A DNA stretch of 64,000 bases from the NCBI RefSeq assembly GCF_000002985.6, contig NC_003279.8, forward strand, positions 14,198,001 through 14,262,000, in the 5' to 3' direction. Origin of the DNA: Caenorhabditis elegans. Its lineage: Eukaryota > Nematoda > Chromadorea > Rhabditida > Rhabditidae. Of the stretch, positions 11,215 through 22,872 are shown piece by piece. Position numbers and translations under genes: made by a program. Each line of letters begins with the position of its first letter. Position 1 is the first letter of the stretch. Below the pieces are notes generated by a model. That model was given only the letters and a program-made list of their open reading frames with translations. It was not told where the DNA came from and searched no databases.

Positions 11215-14200
11215 CTATGCGGCCAAGTCGTCAGCAAAATCCTCCTGACTTCCTTCCAAGATACTCGAAGTGTCCGAATGATTCTCATTGTAATCACGCC
11301 AGTTATCGTCCACAACCTGGATAGAATTTTCCTCAACTTTATCCATCACTCCTTGATTCGGCCTAAATCACAATTTTCAGATTTCCATCAAAATCATCCA
11401 CTTACATAGTATTCTTTGTAGACCCCACAAGTGCTCGATTTTTGATCGCATCCTCTTCACAATCCTTTCGATAAAATGGAAGACAGTCTTCACCAATTTT
11501 ATCCGGAATCTCATCATTTTCCGTAAGCTCGATATCCTTGGAATCCACGATTGTCATTCCAATCTGAACTTGAAGTTAGGTAAAAAACTTGAAAAAGGTT
11601 ATTCTTACGTAGAAATTCTTATCGATGACGTAGTTCAACTCGAAATCATCGTCGTCCTCTCCCATCGGATTCAGCAGGATTTCGGCGACTTTCATCCATC
11701 CCACAATGAAGATGAATTGAAATGAGGTCAGCAGTGGGAAGAAGTAATCAATCTGAAACAGAAAATTTTCTAATATTTAGATCAAAAAATATGTGTCGGG
11801 AGGGAACAGTTTGAGGATTTACATCTGCACACCGTAGTTTATTCTACGCTATTTTGCTCAACATGGTGCGAAGTGGCAGTTATTTGGAAGCAGCCGACAC
11901 ATTCGAGGTTCTGCGTCGCACTATCCATGCGGATGCATAGCGGTGTTAGTGTCGGCTGAATCCGATTCCGATATTAGTTTCTCATGAAAAAGCTCGTCTC
12001 ATATCAGTTGGGCGCAATGTAGGAAAAAAGATTAAAACTTAAAAAAAAAAATAACACACCGCATGGTGATCACTCAAATCGAGGTGTTGCCTTGTGAACA
12101 GACAGACCAGGAAGTAGAATCGAACAGCAAGAAACACAGCCTGAGGGTACGCCAATGGAATCGGAATGAAGTCTCCGTTTCGCAAAAGTGTCAGTTTCAC
12201 TTGCCAATCGTTGATCACATTCCATGCATTCATGAATTGAGGGTTTGAATTCAATTTCTGAAATTAAAAAGATAATCAAGGTAGGCAGGCATTCAGGCAG
12301 TAAACCTCACCTCAGTCCGAAGAATCGAAAAAGCCCAGTTAATCGGCAAAATGTAACTGTCATAACGCTTAGTTTTAAGCTCCTCTGATAGCTCTGTTAA
12401 CTCATTCTCAGTCAGAAATTCTGGAAAAAAAACCAATCTATACAATAACGTAATAATGTTCTCAAACTTACTGGAATCTACCAGGCTCCTCAAATCGACG
12501 AATCGTTTCTTCACTTTTACCGAAAACTCGCGGAATAGCAAGATCTGCGATAAGACTAGGTATCTGATGATTGTACGTCGAGCTGTGAGTTTGGTATCCA
12601 TTCCAGCGGCGGAAACCTCTAGGGCTCCGTGCCCCGGAAGAGCCGCTGAGACGGCAAAAGCACAGCTGGAAAATCACAAATATTTCAAAAACTGGATGAG
12701 CTAGCAGAAAATGTTCTACTAGCAAAGTGATCTACAGAAAATTTGCTAGATTTTGTTAGTTGAAAACTTTTTGATAGCTCAACTATTTGAAGAGTTGTAG
12801 TTGTTTGAAGTTGGAGGCGCATAGATCACCAGCAGGGCTGGGAATTTTTTGGTTTTTTTTTGTTTTTTGGTTTATTGGGACCAAAAAAACCAAAAAATTC
12901 AACAAAAAAAATTTTTGCCGTGTCTAGTCTCGACTCGAGACTATTCTGTATTAAAATACATTAAAACATGTATTTTAACACAGTTGTGACGTCATAAATG
13001 TATTTTAATACATTTTGCAACTTACTTGAATAACCCCATTAGAAATCAACTTAAGCATCAAAAATGTTTTGGTTTTTTTGTGGTTTTTTTGGTTTTTCGA
13101 AACTTTCAATTTTTTTGTTTTTTGGTTTTTTTGGTTTTTCAAAACTTCAATTTTTTGTTTTTTGTTTTTTGGTCCAAAATTTTTTTTTGGTCCCAGCCCT
13201 GATCACGAGGTGCCGGAAGGAGGGAGTGTAGCGGATGGGAGACGGCAGACACACCGCGTAGTCTGCGTCTCTTACTGTCTTATACTATCTCACAGCCCGA
13301 AAAGTGGTACCTGTACGCAATGTGTTTACCGTACAGTGCGTTTTTGTTCCACTTCTACGACTTTAAAGGGGGGGGGGGCGCATTTATGCGCGATGGTCCC
13401 GGCATTGGTCTCGCCACGCACCCCAAAAATCAATGGGTAGTGCGTGTCGAGACCATCGCGCGTAAATGCGCTCCCCTTTAAAGTCGTAGAAGTGGAAAAA
13501 AAAGCACTGCAAAAACGGGTGGTCCAACATTTTTGTGATGCATATAAAAAAAAAGTCCGAAAATAAATTCTGAACTTTTTTTGGACCAAAGCAATTTTCC
13601 TTAAAACGCGCCCAAACCTTGCTAATCTCAAATTATCAGTAGAGCGCACTTTTATGGATGTACCACTGGTGTCAGGTTTTTATGGGCTCTATAGAGCCTC
13701 CCCACCACCACGTTATCTCCTCTCTCAACTTGAAACCCATGTAACTCTGCAGTGGGTAGAGCTAAAAATATGAAAACTAACGAAATGTAGCAAATTTTCT
13801 GTAGATTACGATTCCTGCAAAAATTTGTTTTTACCTTTCAATGTACGGAATGTTCTGGAAGGACTTTCTCCACCGATCAATGACAGTGGTGACAAAGAAA
13901 CCAAGCATAAATTCCAACGGAATATACATATCCTGATGTGTCGACAATATCTCAACGAATTTTTTAAACTGACTGCAAAATTAGGTATTTTTTATGTTGA
14001 TCTAACGACAAATCGCTTACTCGTCCCATCCAATTATCGGCAGGACACATCTGTACACGGCGCAAACTACATAGTAGGGAAAAAGCCAAAACAAGAATTC
14101 CTGCCAAACAGATTTCGCGAGCGATCCATGCCAATGTCTTATAATCTGAAAAAAATTTTTTTTTTTTGGGTTTTCATTCCAAAATCCACGTACCTTTAGA

Positions 14201-14250
14201 AAGTTGGAAATCGACTCAGTCGACACAGCACGATAATATGTTATTGTCAT
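11215..14250 (-). CDS. Bestrophin-family anion channel, copy 3 (423 aa)
   Basis: Nine minus-strand exons in transcript order: 14194-14250, 14021-14145, 13835-13972, 12472-12665, 12311-12420, 12060-12257, 11609-11752, 11406-11563, 11215-11362. Exons 1-7 have the same lengths and phases as copy 2 except exon 4, so the pair duplicated as an inverted, convergent set. The start is [14 protein letters not shown]; the neck [20 protein letters not shown] has I78, F82 and F86. The clasp [11 protein letters not shown] is intact and the RFP motif reads R-F-V. Exon 4 lacks most of the Pro-rich insert of copy 2, leaving only [15 protein letters not shown]. The tail is short, acidic and Asn/Ser-rich, ending [17 protein letters not shown] acceptor abuts the ATG. 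TTTATT at 11161-11166 is the complementary poly(A) signal. The intron after exon 3 holds two foldback elements. Confidence 0.92.
12833..13201. mobile_element. Foldback element with T/G simple-sequence interior
   Basis: Ends CAGGGCTGGGAATTTTTT and GGTCCCAGCCCTG are inverted. The interior is TTTTTTGGTTT-type simple sequence on both flanks with a short unique centre (about 12,915-13,050) that itself contains ATGTATTTTAATACA palindromes. It lies in intron 3 of bestrophin copy 3. Confidence 0.7.
13341..13497. repeat. Hairpin with G11 run in bestrophin-3 intron
   Basis: CACTTCTACGACTTTAAAGG near 13350 pairs with CTTTAAAGTCGTAGAAGTG near 13477. Between them are GCGCATTTATGCGCGATGG and its partner CCATCGCGCGTAAATGCGC. 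The left arm contains a run of 11 G at 13368-13378; the right arm has only CCCC there, so the G run looks like a later expansion. Confidence 0.7.
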
Positions 14251-15742
14251 CTGAAAAATCTTTATAATGTTTTGTACACTTTGAGCTTTTATAACTACAC
14301 AGGCAGCAGAGCTAGAAAAAAGTTTTCAACTAACGAAATGTGTAAAACTTCCCAAAGAATATTTTATTAGTTGACAACTTTTCTCTAGCTATGCTAGTTT
14401 CAGAGTTATAAAAGTTTGAAGTTAAAGCGCTCCAAATTGCGGAAAAGTGCTCTGAAAATCCCAGAAACTCACTTTTTGAATGCCTCAAAAAATTGAGAAA
14501 TAATTGATTTATCGATTTTCCTACTCATTATTTTGTTGATGTTCTATTTGCCAGTTATGCCACGGATTTGCGTGTAATATTGTTTTTTAACAAAACTTTT
14601 TTGTTCTGAATTTTCAAATTCGACGTGAAGAGAAACTTTTCGAAATTGGAAATTTCTCCACTCTCAGCTTCAAACATATGTAACTCTTCGAGGAGAAAAG
14701 CTAGAAAAAAGTTATTAACTTGCAAAATGTTAAGTAGAAAATTTCCTACATTTTGTTAGTTTAAAACTTTATTCTAGCTTAGATATTCTCAGAGCTAAAA
14801 TTTGCTATTTTTTTGGGTAGGACATTTTTTGTCTGCACAAATATAAGGACCCAAAAACAATTTCCAAGTTTTTAATAATAGTAGCATATTGGAAAATAAT
14901 CTTTTTTCGGGTTTTTTGAAATGAATATCGTAGCTACAAAAGTGGTCATACATTAATTTGAAAATACAACATTTTTTTGCTTGCCTCCTGGCAGTGATAT
15001 AATAATTTAAAGTGTTGAACCTTTTGTAGCGGAGGGGGACTATCCCTACCAGGGGACTATCCCTACCATTCGCCGAGCACGGCAAATTACGAAAGCACAC
15101 ATAAAAAATTTGACAGTACAATTCTGACCAAAACTATTGATTTTTTCGCCAAAAATGTAGTAAAATTACACAAAATTAAGTTATTTTGATGCTTTAACAA
15201 ACATACTATACGGAACTTATTCGGAAACCAGATGTTTGTTCAGAGTTAAGTAGTTTTGGTGCTCGAAAAAGCATCAAAAAGTATCAAATTTTTTGGAGTT
15301 TGTTAAGCACGGCAAATTCTTTGAATTTGCTGTGCTTGGCAAATATTGATAAAAAAGATTTGCCGAATTTGCCGAGCTCGGCAAATTTTAAGATTTGCCG
15401 CACACCCCTGACCAACTTCCAGCCTCAGTAGCTCGGCGGCAAATGAAAAAAAAAGTTGTCAACTAAGAAAATGTTAAGCAAAAAATTTACTACATTTTGT
15501 TAGTTGACTACTTTTCTCTAATTTAGATATTCTCAGAGTTACAAAGCTTTGAAGTTAGATGGGTCTTATCCAGAAATTCCAAAAATCACCAGAAACCCAT
15601 TTCCTCCATGATATCACATACAATTTCGGTTTCCATGTCAACCAATCAATTTCAAGAACATGCAACATGTCTCACTTTTCACCTGACTTCTCCCCCACTC
15701 ATTTTCAGCTGGAATTTTTGAGGAGACCCGTTTTTAAAAGTG
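14251..15742. repeat. Intergenic repeats, no gene seen
   Basis: Foldback units of the intron palindrome family lie at about 14300-14420, 14690-14780 and 15430-15560. From about 15060 to 15410 there is a GCCGAGCACGGCAAAT / ATTTGCCGAGCTCGGCAAAT repeat ending in CACACCCCTGACC. The interval 14800-15050 includes ACTATCCCTACCAGGGG repeated twice. Open frames in this interval have no splice or coding support. Confidence 0.6.
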
Positions 15743-17790
15743 ATGGTGGCTCCACCACTTGAAGCCGGCTACTGGATATTTTGGCTGGCGGCGTTTTGCG
15801 TGATTTTGGTCTTAATTGAAATTGGAGCTGTAAGTTTTTTTGATTGGACTGATAGCGTTTTTAGTTATGTTTTTAGCTACAAAAAATTTTCAACTAATAA
15901 GATCAGTTGACAACTTTTTGTTAGCTCTTTTACACGTGGTATCCAAGTGCCTCATTTTGGTTTGATCTTCGAGAAATGCGGGAGAAAAGACGCAGACTTT
16001 TCAACTGATTTTGCAAGGTTAAGAGTGTGCTGACGTCACATTTTCCTGGGAGAAAAATTCCCGCTTTTTTGTTTTGTTGTAGATCAAACCGCAATGAGGC
16101 AGCCTGTCGCCACATGGCTCCTATATGTAGTTTCAAGGATTTAAAAGTTTATTTCCAGGAATACTGTTCGAAAAAAAAGTTCGAGCAAAAAATGGATCAG
16201 AAGCGTGAAGCTCTCGTTGGTCCAATCACAAGTTCTCCAGCTTCAATTCTAGAACTTTCAATTTTCTATGAATTCCTAAAAGCCCAGTGGTGCGCCTTTA
16301 CAATCGGCTCATCGGAGCCCCCAATCTCACCGAGACAGCTTAACCTTCTCTCCTTACTAATAGGACCCTCTAACAGTGATCAGGAGATTCCACGTGACAC
16401 GGTTGCTGTTTCCTGGGTTTATGTAGGATTCGAGTTTGGGGAGAGCTGTGAGCAATTTGGAGCAACTGATGAGCAGCTGAGAGGTCATTTTGAGTATCAA
16501 ATGATTTGCACAAATGTTCAATGTATTTATTTTGTGGAGGATGGGAAGAAGCGACGGATGGCAGGTGTTACTTGGTATCTTAGAAATGGTGAGTAGTCTG
16601 AAAAAAAAACCGCTTGACCGCGACGCGACCGCAACGCACCCAAACCCTTAGTTTTGGTCTAACACTTCGAAATTTTGAAAATAGGTAGCTAAAAATTACA
16701 AAAGTTTGCACATGAAATTTCCGGGAAATTATGCAGTTTTGAGCCAAGTTACGTACTTTAACACTTGGCCGCGACGCGACCGCAACGCATTCAAATTTTT
16801 AATTTTGTTTGAGCATCTCAAAATGTCGAAAACTGGTAGCTAGAAATAACGAAATCTTGCATTCGAAATTAACAATTTTGAGCCAAGTTACGCGACAATT
16901 CGATGAAGACTTAACCGCGACGCGACCGCAGGGCATCATTTTTTAACTCTAGAACCTCAGCATTCTTGAAATAGGTAGCTAGAAATTACAAAAGTTTGCT
17001 CGCAAACTTTTACGCAAAATTAACAGTTTTGAGCCAAGTCAAGCAACGTATAGGTTCACCGGTTGACCGCGACGCGACCGCAACGCATCGAAACTTTAAA
17101 TTTTTCTAAAACCTCAATATTTTAAAAGTAGGATACTAGCAACTAGAACAGTTTGCAGATAAAATTTTAGGAGAATTGGGCAGCTTTTAACCAAGTTACG
17201 TAACTTCTTGACAGACCATGTGACCGCGACGCGACCGCAACGCACCTAAATTGACAATTTCATTCTAGATTTACAGAACTTTATAAGAATATAGCCAGAT
17301 ACTTCATAAATTCAGAGACAAAATGTTGAGGCGATTGGCTAAAAATCAACCTAGTAATAACGCATCGGAAAATACAAAAAACCGCGACGCGACCGCGACG
17401 CGCCCCATTTTTTTTTTGAAAAACCACCAATTACAAAAATTTTCAGATGAAAAATCAAAAAATCACGAGGATTACAACATGATTGCTATCTACGAAACAA
17501 TAAGAGAGAAGAGATTTGAAGAAGTGCAGAAAATCAGAAAATTAGAAAAAGAAGAAGCTCTCCGCCGAGGTGGATGGCTCGGGGAGCCCACTGACGAGTA
17601 CACCTCTACAATATTCTCACATTTGAAGCTTCTCACTCTGAAAGACGGAAGATTGGCAGTTTTTGCCTGTAATGCTGATGGCGAGGAGGAAAAATTTGCG
17701 TTTAACGAGCGAACGGAGAGGTATGAAGTTTTAGAAGATGTTGTAGAAGTTGAAGATCGACCCAGTAATTATTTATTAAGGATTATATAG
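15743..17790 (+). CDS. Unrecognised membrane-anchored protein, 286 aa
   Basis: I do not recognise the family. Three exons join in frame: 15743-15829, 16159-16588, 17447-17790, with GTAAGT and GTGAGT donors and TTTCCAG/TTTTCAG acceptors, ending in TAG. Exon 1 is MVAPPLEAGYWIFWLAAFCV then ILVLIEIGA, a hydrophobic segment at about residues 10-29 that can be a signal anchor. A basic stretch EYCSKKKFEQKMDQKRE follows, which argues for a type II or N-terminally anchored topology. The middle (QWCAFTIGSSEPP ... VAVSWVYVGFEFGESCEQFG) is a folded domain of mixed character with several Cys. The C-terminal part has a charged helix (REKRFEEVQKIRKLEKEEAL) and a beta-rich end (HLKLLTLKDGRLAVFACN ... YLLRII). 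Intron 2 is a GC-rich satellite. The gene sits between inverted bestrophin copies and shares no motif with them. Confidence 0.8.
15933..16117. mobile_element. CACGTGG-family foldback element in intron 1
   Basis: The left end CACGTGGTATCCAAGTGCCT and right end AGGCAGCCTGTCGCCACATGG are diverged inverted termini. Inner arms GATCTTCGAGAAATGCGGGAG and TCCCGCTTTTTTG lie around a GTGACGTCAGC-type centre (here in the reverse sense GCTGACGTCAC). The AAGACGCAGACTTTTCAACTG segment is the family's asymmetric internal part. Confidence 0.7.
16600..17420. repeat. About 150 bp GC-cored satellite in intron 2
   Basis: Six copies of ACCGCGACGCGACCGCAACG occur near 16617, 16769, 16916, 17067, 17223 and 17380. 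The AT-rich spacers share TTTTGAGCCAAGTTACG and TAGCTAGAAATTAC phrases. Spacing is about 147-157 bases. The GC core contrasts sharply with the AT-rich spacers. Confidence 0.85.
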
Positions 17791-17799
17791 TTTTGACTT

Positions 17800-18600
17800 G
17801 AATTTTAGATTTTTTGAGTAATTTTATTTAATAAATTTTTGCATTTCCCATGTATTTATCAATTTTCAGACGTTTAGGCCAAGTTTAGACACAGTTATGA
17901 CCTATTGAACATTTGAGCACGCGGCGCGGTCGCGTCGCGGTCAGAGCCAAATTTTTCTTATGCAATGTTTACGGTACCTGGATTTCTTTTCATATATCAA
18001 CTTTCAGACGTGTATCATAGTTTTCCATTGAGTCATGACCAATTAAAGATTTGAAGATTTTGTGTTGCGGTGCGGTCGCGTCGCGGTCGCACTACGGTTA
18101 ATTTTATAGTTTTCTGTGTAATGTATTTTAATGCATGATGCCTTTTTATATTTCAATTTTCAGAAGTCTAGCATCATTTCACGTCCCATTACGGTTTGAT
18201 CTACAAAAAATGCGGAACTTTTTTCCCATAAAAAATGTGACGTCAGCGAAAAAAAGTCAGTTGAAAACTCTGCTTCTCTTCTCCCGCATTTTTTGTAGAT
18301 CAACGTAGGTCAATCCAAAATGAGACAATCTGACACCACGTGTCAATTTAAACAGTTATGACCTTTTGAATATTCGGGCACGCGGCGCGGTCGCGTCGCG
18401 GCCACTCGTTTTTTTCTTCTTGTGGCTCCAGATTGTCTCTTGATTGTCAGATCTTTTGAAAATTTTATATACAAATCATGGGGCATTTCAGCTTTCCTGT
18501 GTCAAAGTTTAAGGTGGTACTATCAATTTGAAATTTTGAGGAGCGGCGCGGTCGCGCAGCGGTTTTACAAAAAGCGCGCTACGTCTCCCCGCAGGGAGAT
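17800..18600. repeat. Same GC-cored satellite in inverted orientation, with nested foldback
   Basis: GCGGCGCGGTCGCGTCGCGG cores near 17921, 18070, 18383 and 18543 are the reverse complement of those in the preceding intron, so the terminal exon of the 15.7 kb gene is bracketed by inverted satellite copies. A CACGTG-ended foldback element (18180-18342) interrupts the series. No gene is seen. Confidence 0.8.
18180..18342. mobile_element. CACGTGG-family foldback element nested in satellite
   Basis: It starts CACGTCCCATTACGGTTTGA and ends TCTGACACCACGTG. It holds AATGTGACGTCAGC and the TTGAAAACTCTGCTTCTCTT segment, and the arms ATGCGG / CCGCAT and GATCTACAAAAAATGC / GCATTTTTTGTAGATC pair. It disrupts the ~150 bp period of the surrounding satellite, so it arrived later. 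Confidence 0.75.
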
Positions 18601-18755
18601 GAGCTAGAAAAAAGTTCTCAACTAGCAAAATGTAGGGAATTTTACGAGGAATATTTTGTTAGTAAAAATTTTGTGGAAAACTATTTAGTTTTTAAGATAT
18701 TTTGAACAATTCAAAAATAATTTTATTTAAAAACGGTAAAAATCGAGTAAACCAG

Positions 18756-21700
18756 CTACTGTGGCTGTACATGCAAAACAACAGCTCCCGGTGATGCTAC
18801 AATTGCTGCTTCTGGCTCCTCTGCTGACGTGTTAGGCTCTTTCAAGGTCAAGTTGCAACTCAAACATGTGCCGACGCGCTTCTTTTTTCCTTGGACCTGT
18901 TGTGCATCTAGCGGAAGCTTGCTCATTGCTTTATGTGGGAATCTAAATTAATAATATTTAAAATTAATTTTTTGATTTTTTAAAACTCACGGGACATGTT
19001 TATAAGACCCCACATACGCCTTATTCTTTCCATCAAATTTGTCTCCATATTTCGGATAATACGGTCGGTTATCTATATCAATAATGTTCCTGCCATCCAG
19101 ATCCGGGTGTGTTTTTGCCGGATTCTCTTTAACCCATCCCACAATTTCCATTCCAACCTGTAAATAGTTTGTCATCAAAATCTAAATCTATCTGAAAATC
19201 CCTTACAAATAAATTTCTATCAAAAACATAATTGCACTCGTAATTGTCATCGTCCTCTCCCATTGGGTTGATCAAGACCGACGAAACCTTCATACATCCC
19301 ACCATGAAAATGAACTGCATGATGGTGAGGAGTGGGAACAGGGAGAAAACCAGTTCCTGAAAAAAAAAATTCTATGAAAAATTTGCTACATTTTGTTAGT
19401 TGGCAACTTTCTTCTAGCTCTTTTCCCTGCGGAGTTATAAGGGCTTAAAGTTGAGGGCAGAAATAGTGTGGCGGCGGAGAGAGTATGCTCTCGCCGTCTG
19501 CACTCTCCCCTCTGCACACTCTATTGGGCTTCACTTTAAACCCTCATAACTTTGCAGTTAGGAAAGCTAAAAAAAAGTTGTCAACTAACAAAATAAATTA
19601 CATGAAATTCTCTACATTTTGTTAGTTGATAACTTTTTTTTTATCACACTTCTCCGTGGAGTTATAAGGGTTTGAAGTTGAGGCAAGAAATAGTGTGGCG
19701 GCGGGGGAGAGTTCAGCGTACTCTCGCCGTCTGCACTCTCCCCTCTGCACACTCTTTTGGGCTTCAAAACTTTTAACCCTCATAACTTTGCAGTTAGGAA
19801 AGCTAGAAAAAAGTTGTCAACTAACAAAATAAATTACATGAAATTTTTTGTTAGTTGATAACTTTTTTCTAGCTTTTTTTTCCGCGGAGTTATAGGGGTT
19901 TAAAGTCAAAACACTGGCAAGAGAGAGTGCAGCGTACTCTCGCCGTCTGCACTCTCCCCCTGCGCAGCACACTCTCTCTGGGCTTGATGATTTCAAACCC
20001 TCATAACTTTGCAGTTAGGGAAGTTAGAAAAAAGTTTTCAACTGACATAATAAACTACATGAAATTTTCTACAATAATTTTACACAATATGTTAGTTGAC
20101 AACTTTTTTCTATCTCTCTTCCTAGCGGAGTTATAAACGTTTGAAGTTGAAAGAAGAAATAGTGTGGCGGCGCTGGAGAGTGCAGAGGGGGAGAGTGTGC
20201 TGCGTCTCCCCCTCCTCCACACTCTCTTGGCTATCAAATCTTTAAACGGCTCTATCTTCTCAGGGAACAGAGCTAGAAAAAAGTTGTCAACTAACAAACT
20301 GTAGGAAATTTTGTGCTCAACAAGTTACAAGTCAACATTTTTTTTTAATACTTCTTATAGAAAAAAGATAACATACCAGATAAGTGTCATCCATATCCAA
20401 ATGTTGTCTTGTGAACAGACAAATAAAGAAGTACAATCTGACCGAAAAGATGACAATCTGCGAGTATGCCAGGGGAATCGGAGTGGTGTCATAGGTGGAA
20501 AGAGTCGCTGTTTTTTCATGAAACTCCGTAATCTCTGCGTACACAGTGTCATATACACCAGTCCCACCAAATTCCTCCTGAAAAGTTAAATTTCAAAAAG
20601 TCTACTTTTCGGTAAGCTTACCCTGGGATTGTCCGCCTTGAACGTCCTCTCCTCTGCCTCTTCATATTTCTGCAGTATTTTCAGCGCCCAGATGATTGGA
20701 ACAAACGACTCCGCGTACACCGCACATGGCACTTTTTCCAGTTTTTTCCGCTCGGTTTCATGCAAAAGTCCGGCGGTGACCAGCGCATCATTATTCGGGA
20801 ATCGCTTCTTCACCAGTGCAGATATTTGTCGGATGCCGAGAATTTGCGATAAAACCATATAACGAATGATGTTACGCCGGTTATGAATGTTCACAACTCC
20901 CGGGATGAAGGCGGCAACTGATAGAGCAACTCTGAAAAATTACCAAAAAGGTTATTTTCAGTTCAAGCTTGATAACTTTGCTGAAAATAGTCGTATCAAA
21001 AAATTTTCAACTAACAATTTGTAGGAAATTTCATTTTACACATCTTGTTGGTTTACAACTTTTTTCTATCTCTCCTCTCCGCAGAGATACAAAGCTTTAA
21101 ATTCGAGATGACGAGAGTGTGTGAAGGAGAGGGAGACGCAGCGCGCTCTCGTCGTCTCTCCCCTCCCCTCCCTCCACGCTCTTTTGCGCGCTAACTTCAA
21201 ACGCTTGTAACTCCGCGCACATAGGAGCTATTGAAAATTTTTCAACTAACAAAATAAAGTACATAAAATTTCCTACAATTTATTAGTAATAACTTTTTGA
21301 TAACGTTACTCTCTACAAAGTTATGGAGGTTTGAGCTTCCCTCTATTTAGAGCCAAAAATCTGGGGTTTTCGTAATAAAAAAGCTTAAATTTTTCCTTTA
21401 AATTTTAACTTGGTTAGTCAAATTTTATTAAATAGCGTTTTTCAAGCAAACATTCTAAAAAATACTGACAGAAAAAATTTCAACTTCAAAGCTATATAAC
21501 TCCGCCGAGATAAAAGATAGAAAAAAAAAATTTTGACTGACAAATTGTAGAAAATTTCATTTTACACATTTTGTTAGTTTACAAATTTTTTCTATCTCTC
21601 CTCTCCGCAGAGATACAGAGATTTAAAGTCTAGATTACGATAGAGAGAGAGAGCGTGGAGGAGGGGGAGACGCAGCGCTATGTAACTTTGCGGAGAGGTG

Positions 21701-22178
21701 AGCTAGAAAAAAGTTGTCAACTAACAAAATGTAGAGAATTTTGCGTGGAACTCACTTCTCAATATAGCTAACATTTTCGAACGACTCTCCCCACCGCTCG
21801 CCAACCATTCCGATAAAGTATCCGAGCATGAATTGCATTGGAACGCAGACATTATGTTTATCCTGTAGATCTCTGATAAATGAGGAGAAAATTCTGGAAA
21901 TTAGAAATTAATTGTCGTAAGTTATCGTTCTCTCCTTACTCTTGTTGTTCCGCCGACAAATAAAATCTATAGATGCCTGCGATGCATAAATAAATTAGAT
22001 ACCAAGTGCCAACTTCATCGAGAATAATTTTCCAAATCGATCCTTTCCAGAAAGCGAAAACAATCTGAAATTACATTATATTAGTATTTTGTAGATTAAA
22101 AAATATTTGAAAAATATTTACCATGAAAGAATTCCATATAGCGATCTTATTGAGTCTTGCATAATAAGCAATTGTCAT
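18756..22178 (-). CDS. Divergent bestrophin-family channel, copy 4 (444 aa)
   Basis: Eight minus-strand exons: 22122-22178, 21940-22064, 21756-21893, 20622-20931, 20377-20577, 19207-19356, 18991-19157, 18756-18942. Exons 4 and 5 of the other copies are one exon here. The protein starts [15 protein letters not shown]. The neck reads [19 protein letters not shown], so the pore trio is V78, F82, Y86 instead of Ile/Phe/Phe. The canonical KKRFPNND motif (RFP at 150-152) is present, unlike copies 1-3. [18 protein letters not shown] matches the aperture segment. In the calcium clasp [11 protein letters not shown] the last Asp is Asn (N315), and the preceding GW of the family is GC. The tail ends in a Cys-containing, Ala/Pro-rich stretch, HVQPQ. 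AATTTCAG abuts the ATG. The gene is probably still a channel, but gating by calcium may differ. Confidence 0.92.
19380..20310. repeat. Palindromic repeat array in bestrophin-4 intron
   Basis: Four successive units (about 200-240 bp) carry GTTGTCAACTAACAAAAT arms with CATTTTGTTAGTTG partners. Each also carries a GTGTGGCGGCGGGGGAGAGT and CTCGCCGTCTGCACTCTCCC block. Copies at 19440, 19680, 19880 and 20130 are highly alike, suggesting recent tandem amplification. Confidence 0.8.
20940..21740. repeat. Palindromic repeats in the next bestrophin-4 intron
   Basis: Units near 21000, 21240 and 21530 belong to the same foldback family, with GGGAGACGCAGCGCGCTCTC and CTCCCCTCCCCTCCCTCCA blocks that are mutually complementary in part. 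A similar unit lies upstream of the gene at about 22200-22520. Confidence 0.72.
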
Positions 22179-22872
22179 CTGAAATTGTGAAGTAGAGTAA
22201 CTTTGCAGTGGGTGTTTCTATCAAAAATTTGTCAACTAACAAAATATAGGAAATTTTATGTACTTTATTTTGTTAGTTGAAAATTTTTCAATAACTCCAC
22301 TACGCGCGGAGTTACAAGCGTTTGAAGTTAGCGCGCGAAAGAGCGTGGAGGGAGGGGAGAGGAGAGACGACGAGAGCGCGCTGCGTCTCCCCCTTCTCCA
22401 CGCTCTCTCTTCACCCCGATTTTGAACACCTGTATCTCTGCGGGGAGGACAGATAGAAAAAAGTTTCCAACTAACGAAATGTCCGAAATTTTATGCTCTT
22501 TTCTGTACTTTTAGTAGTTTTCAAGCTGCAAAAACTTAAAATTATAACTCACATTTTTACGCTTGCAGTCGAAAAATTGAAAAATAGTTAATTTTTCAAT
22601 TTTCCAACTCAAAACTTCTAAATTAAGCTCCACGTGGAATGACAACGCAATAAATTTTAAATTTATAGTTAATAAATTAAAAGTTCACGCAATTTTTTTT
22701 TTTTTTTTTAATTTTTTGAATTTTTAAAAGTGGAATTCAAAAAATTGGCTTCATTCACAAAGAATAATACAAAAAATAAATAGAAGATCTGAATAAATAC
22801 AAATACTGGAACAAGGTAAAACTATCAATTGACCCGAAAATTGTTTTAAATTGTTAATTGAAGATATTGGAA

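Noticed and set aside
13069-13440. Phe/Trp-rich frame
   Set aside because: Translation of the TTTTTTGG simple-sequence arm of a foldback element.
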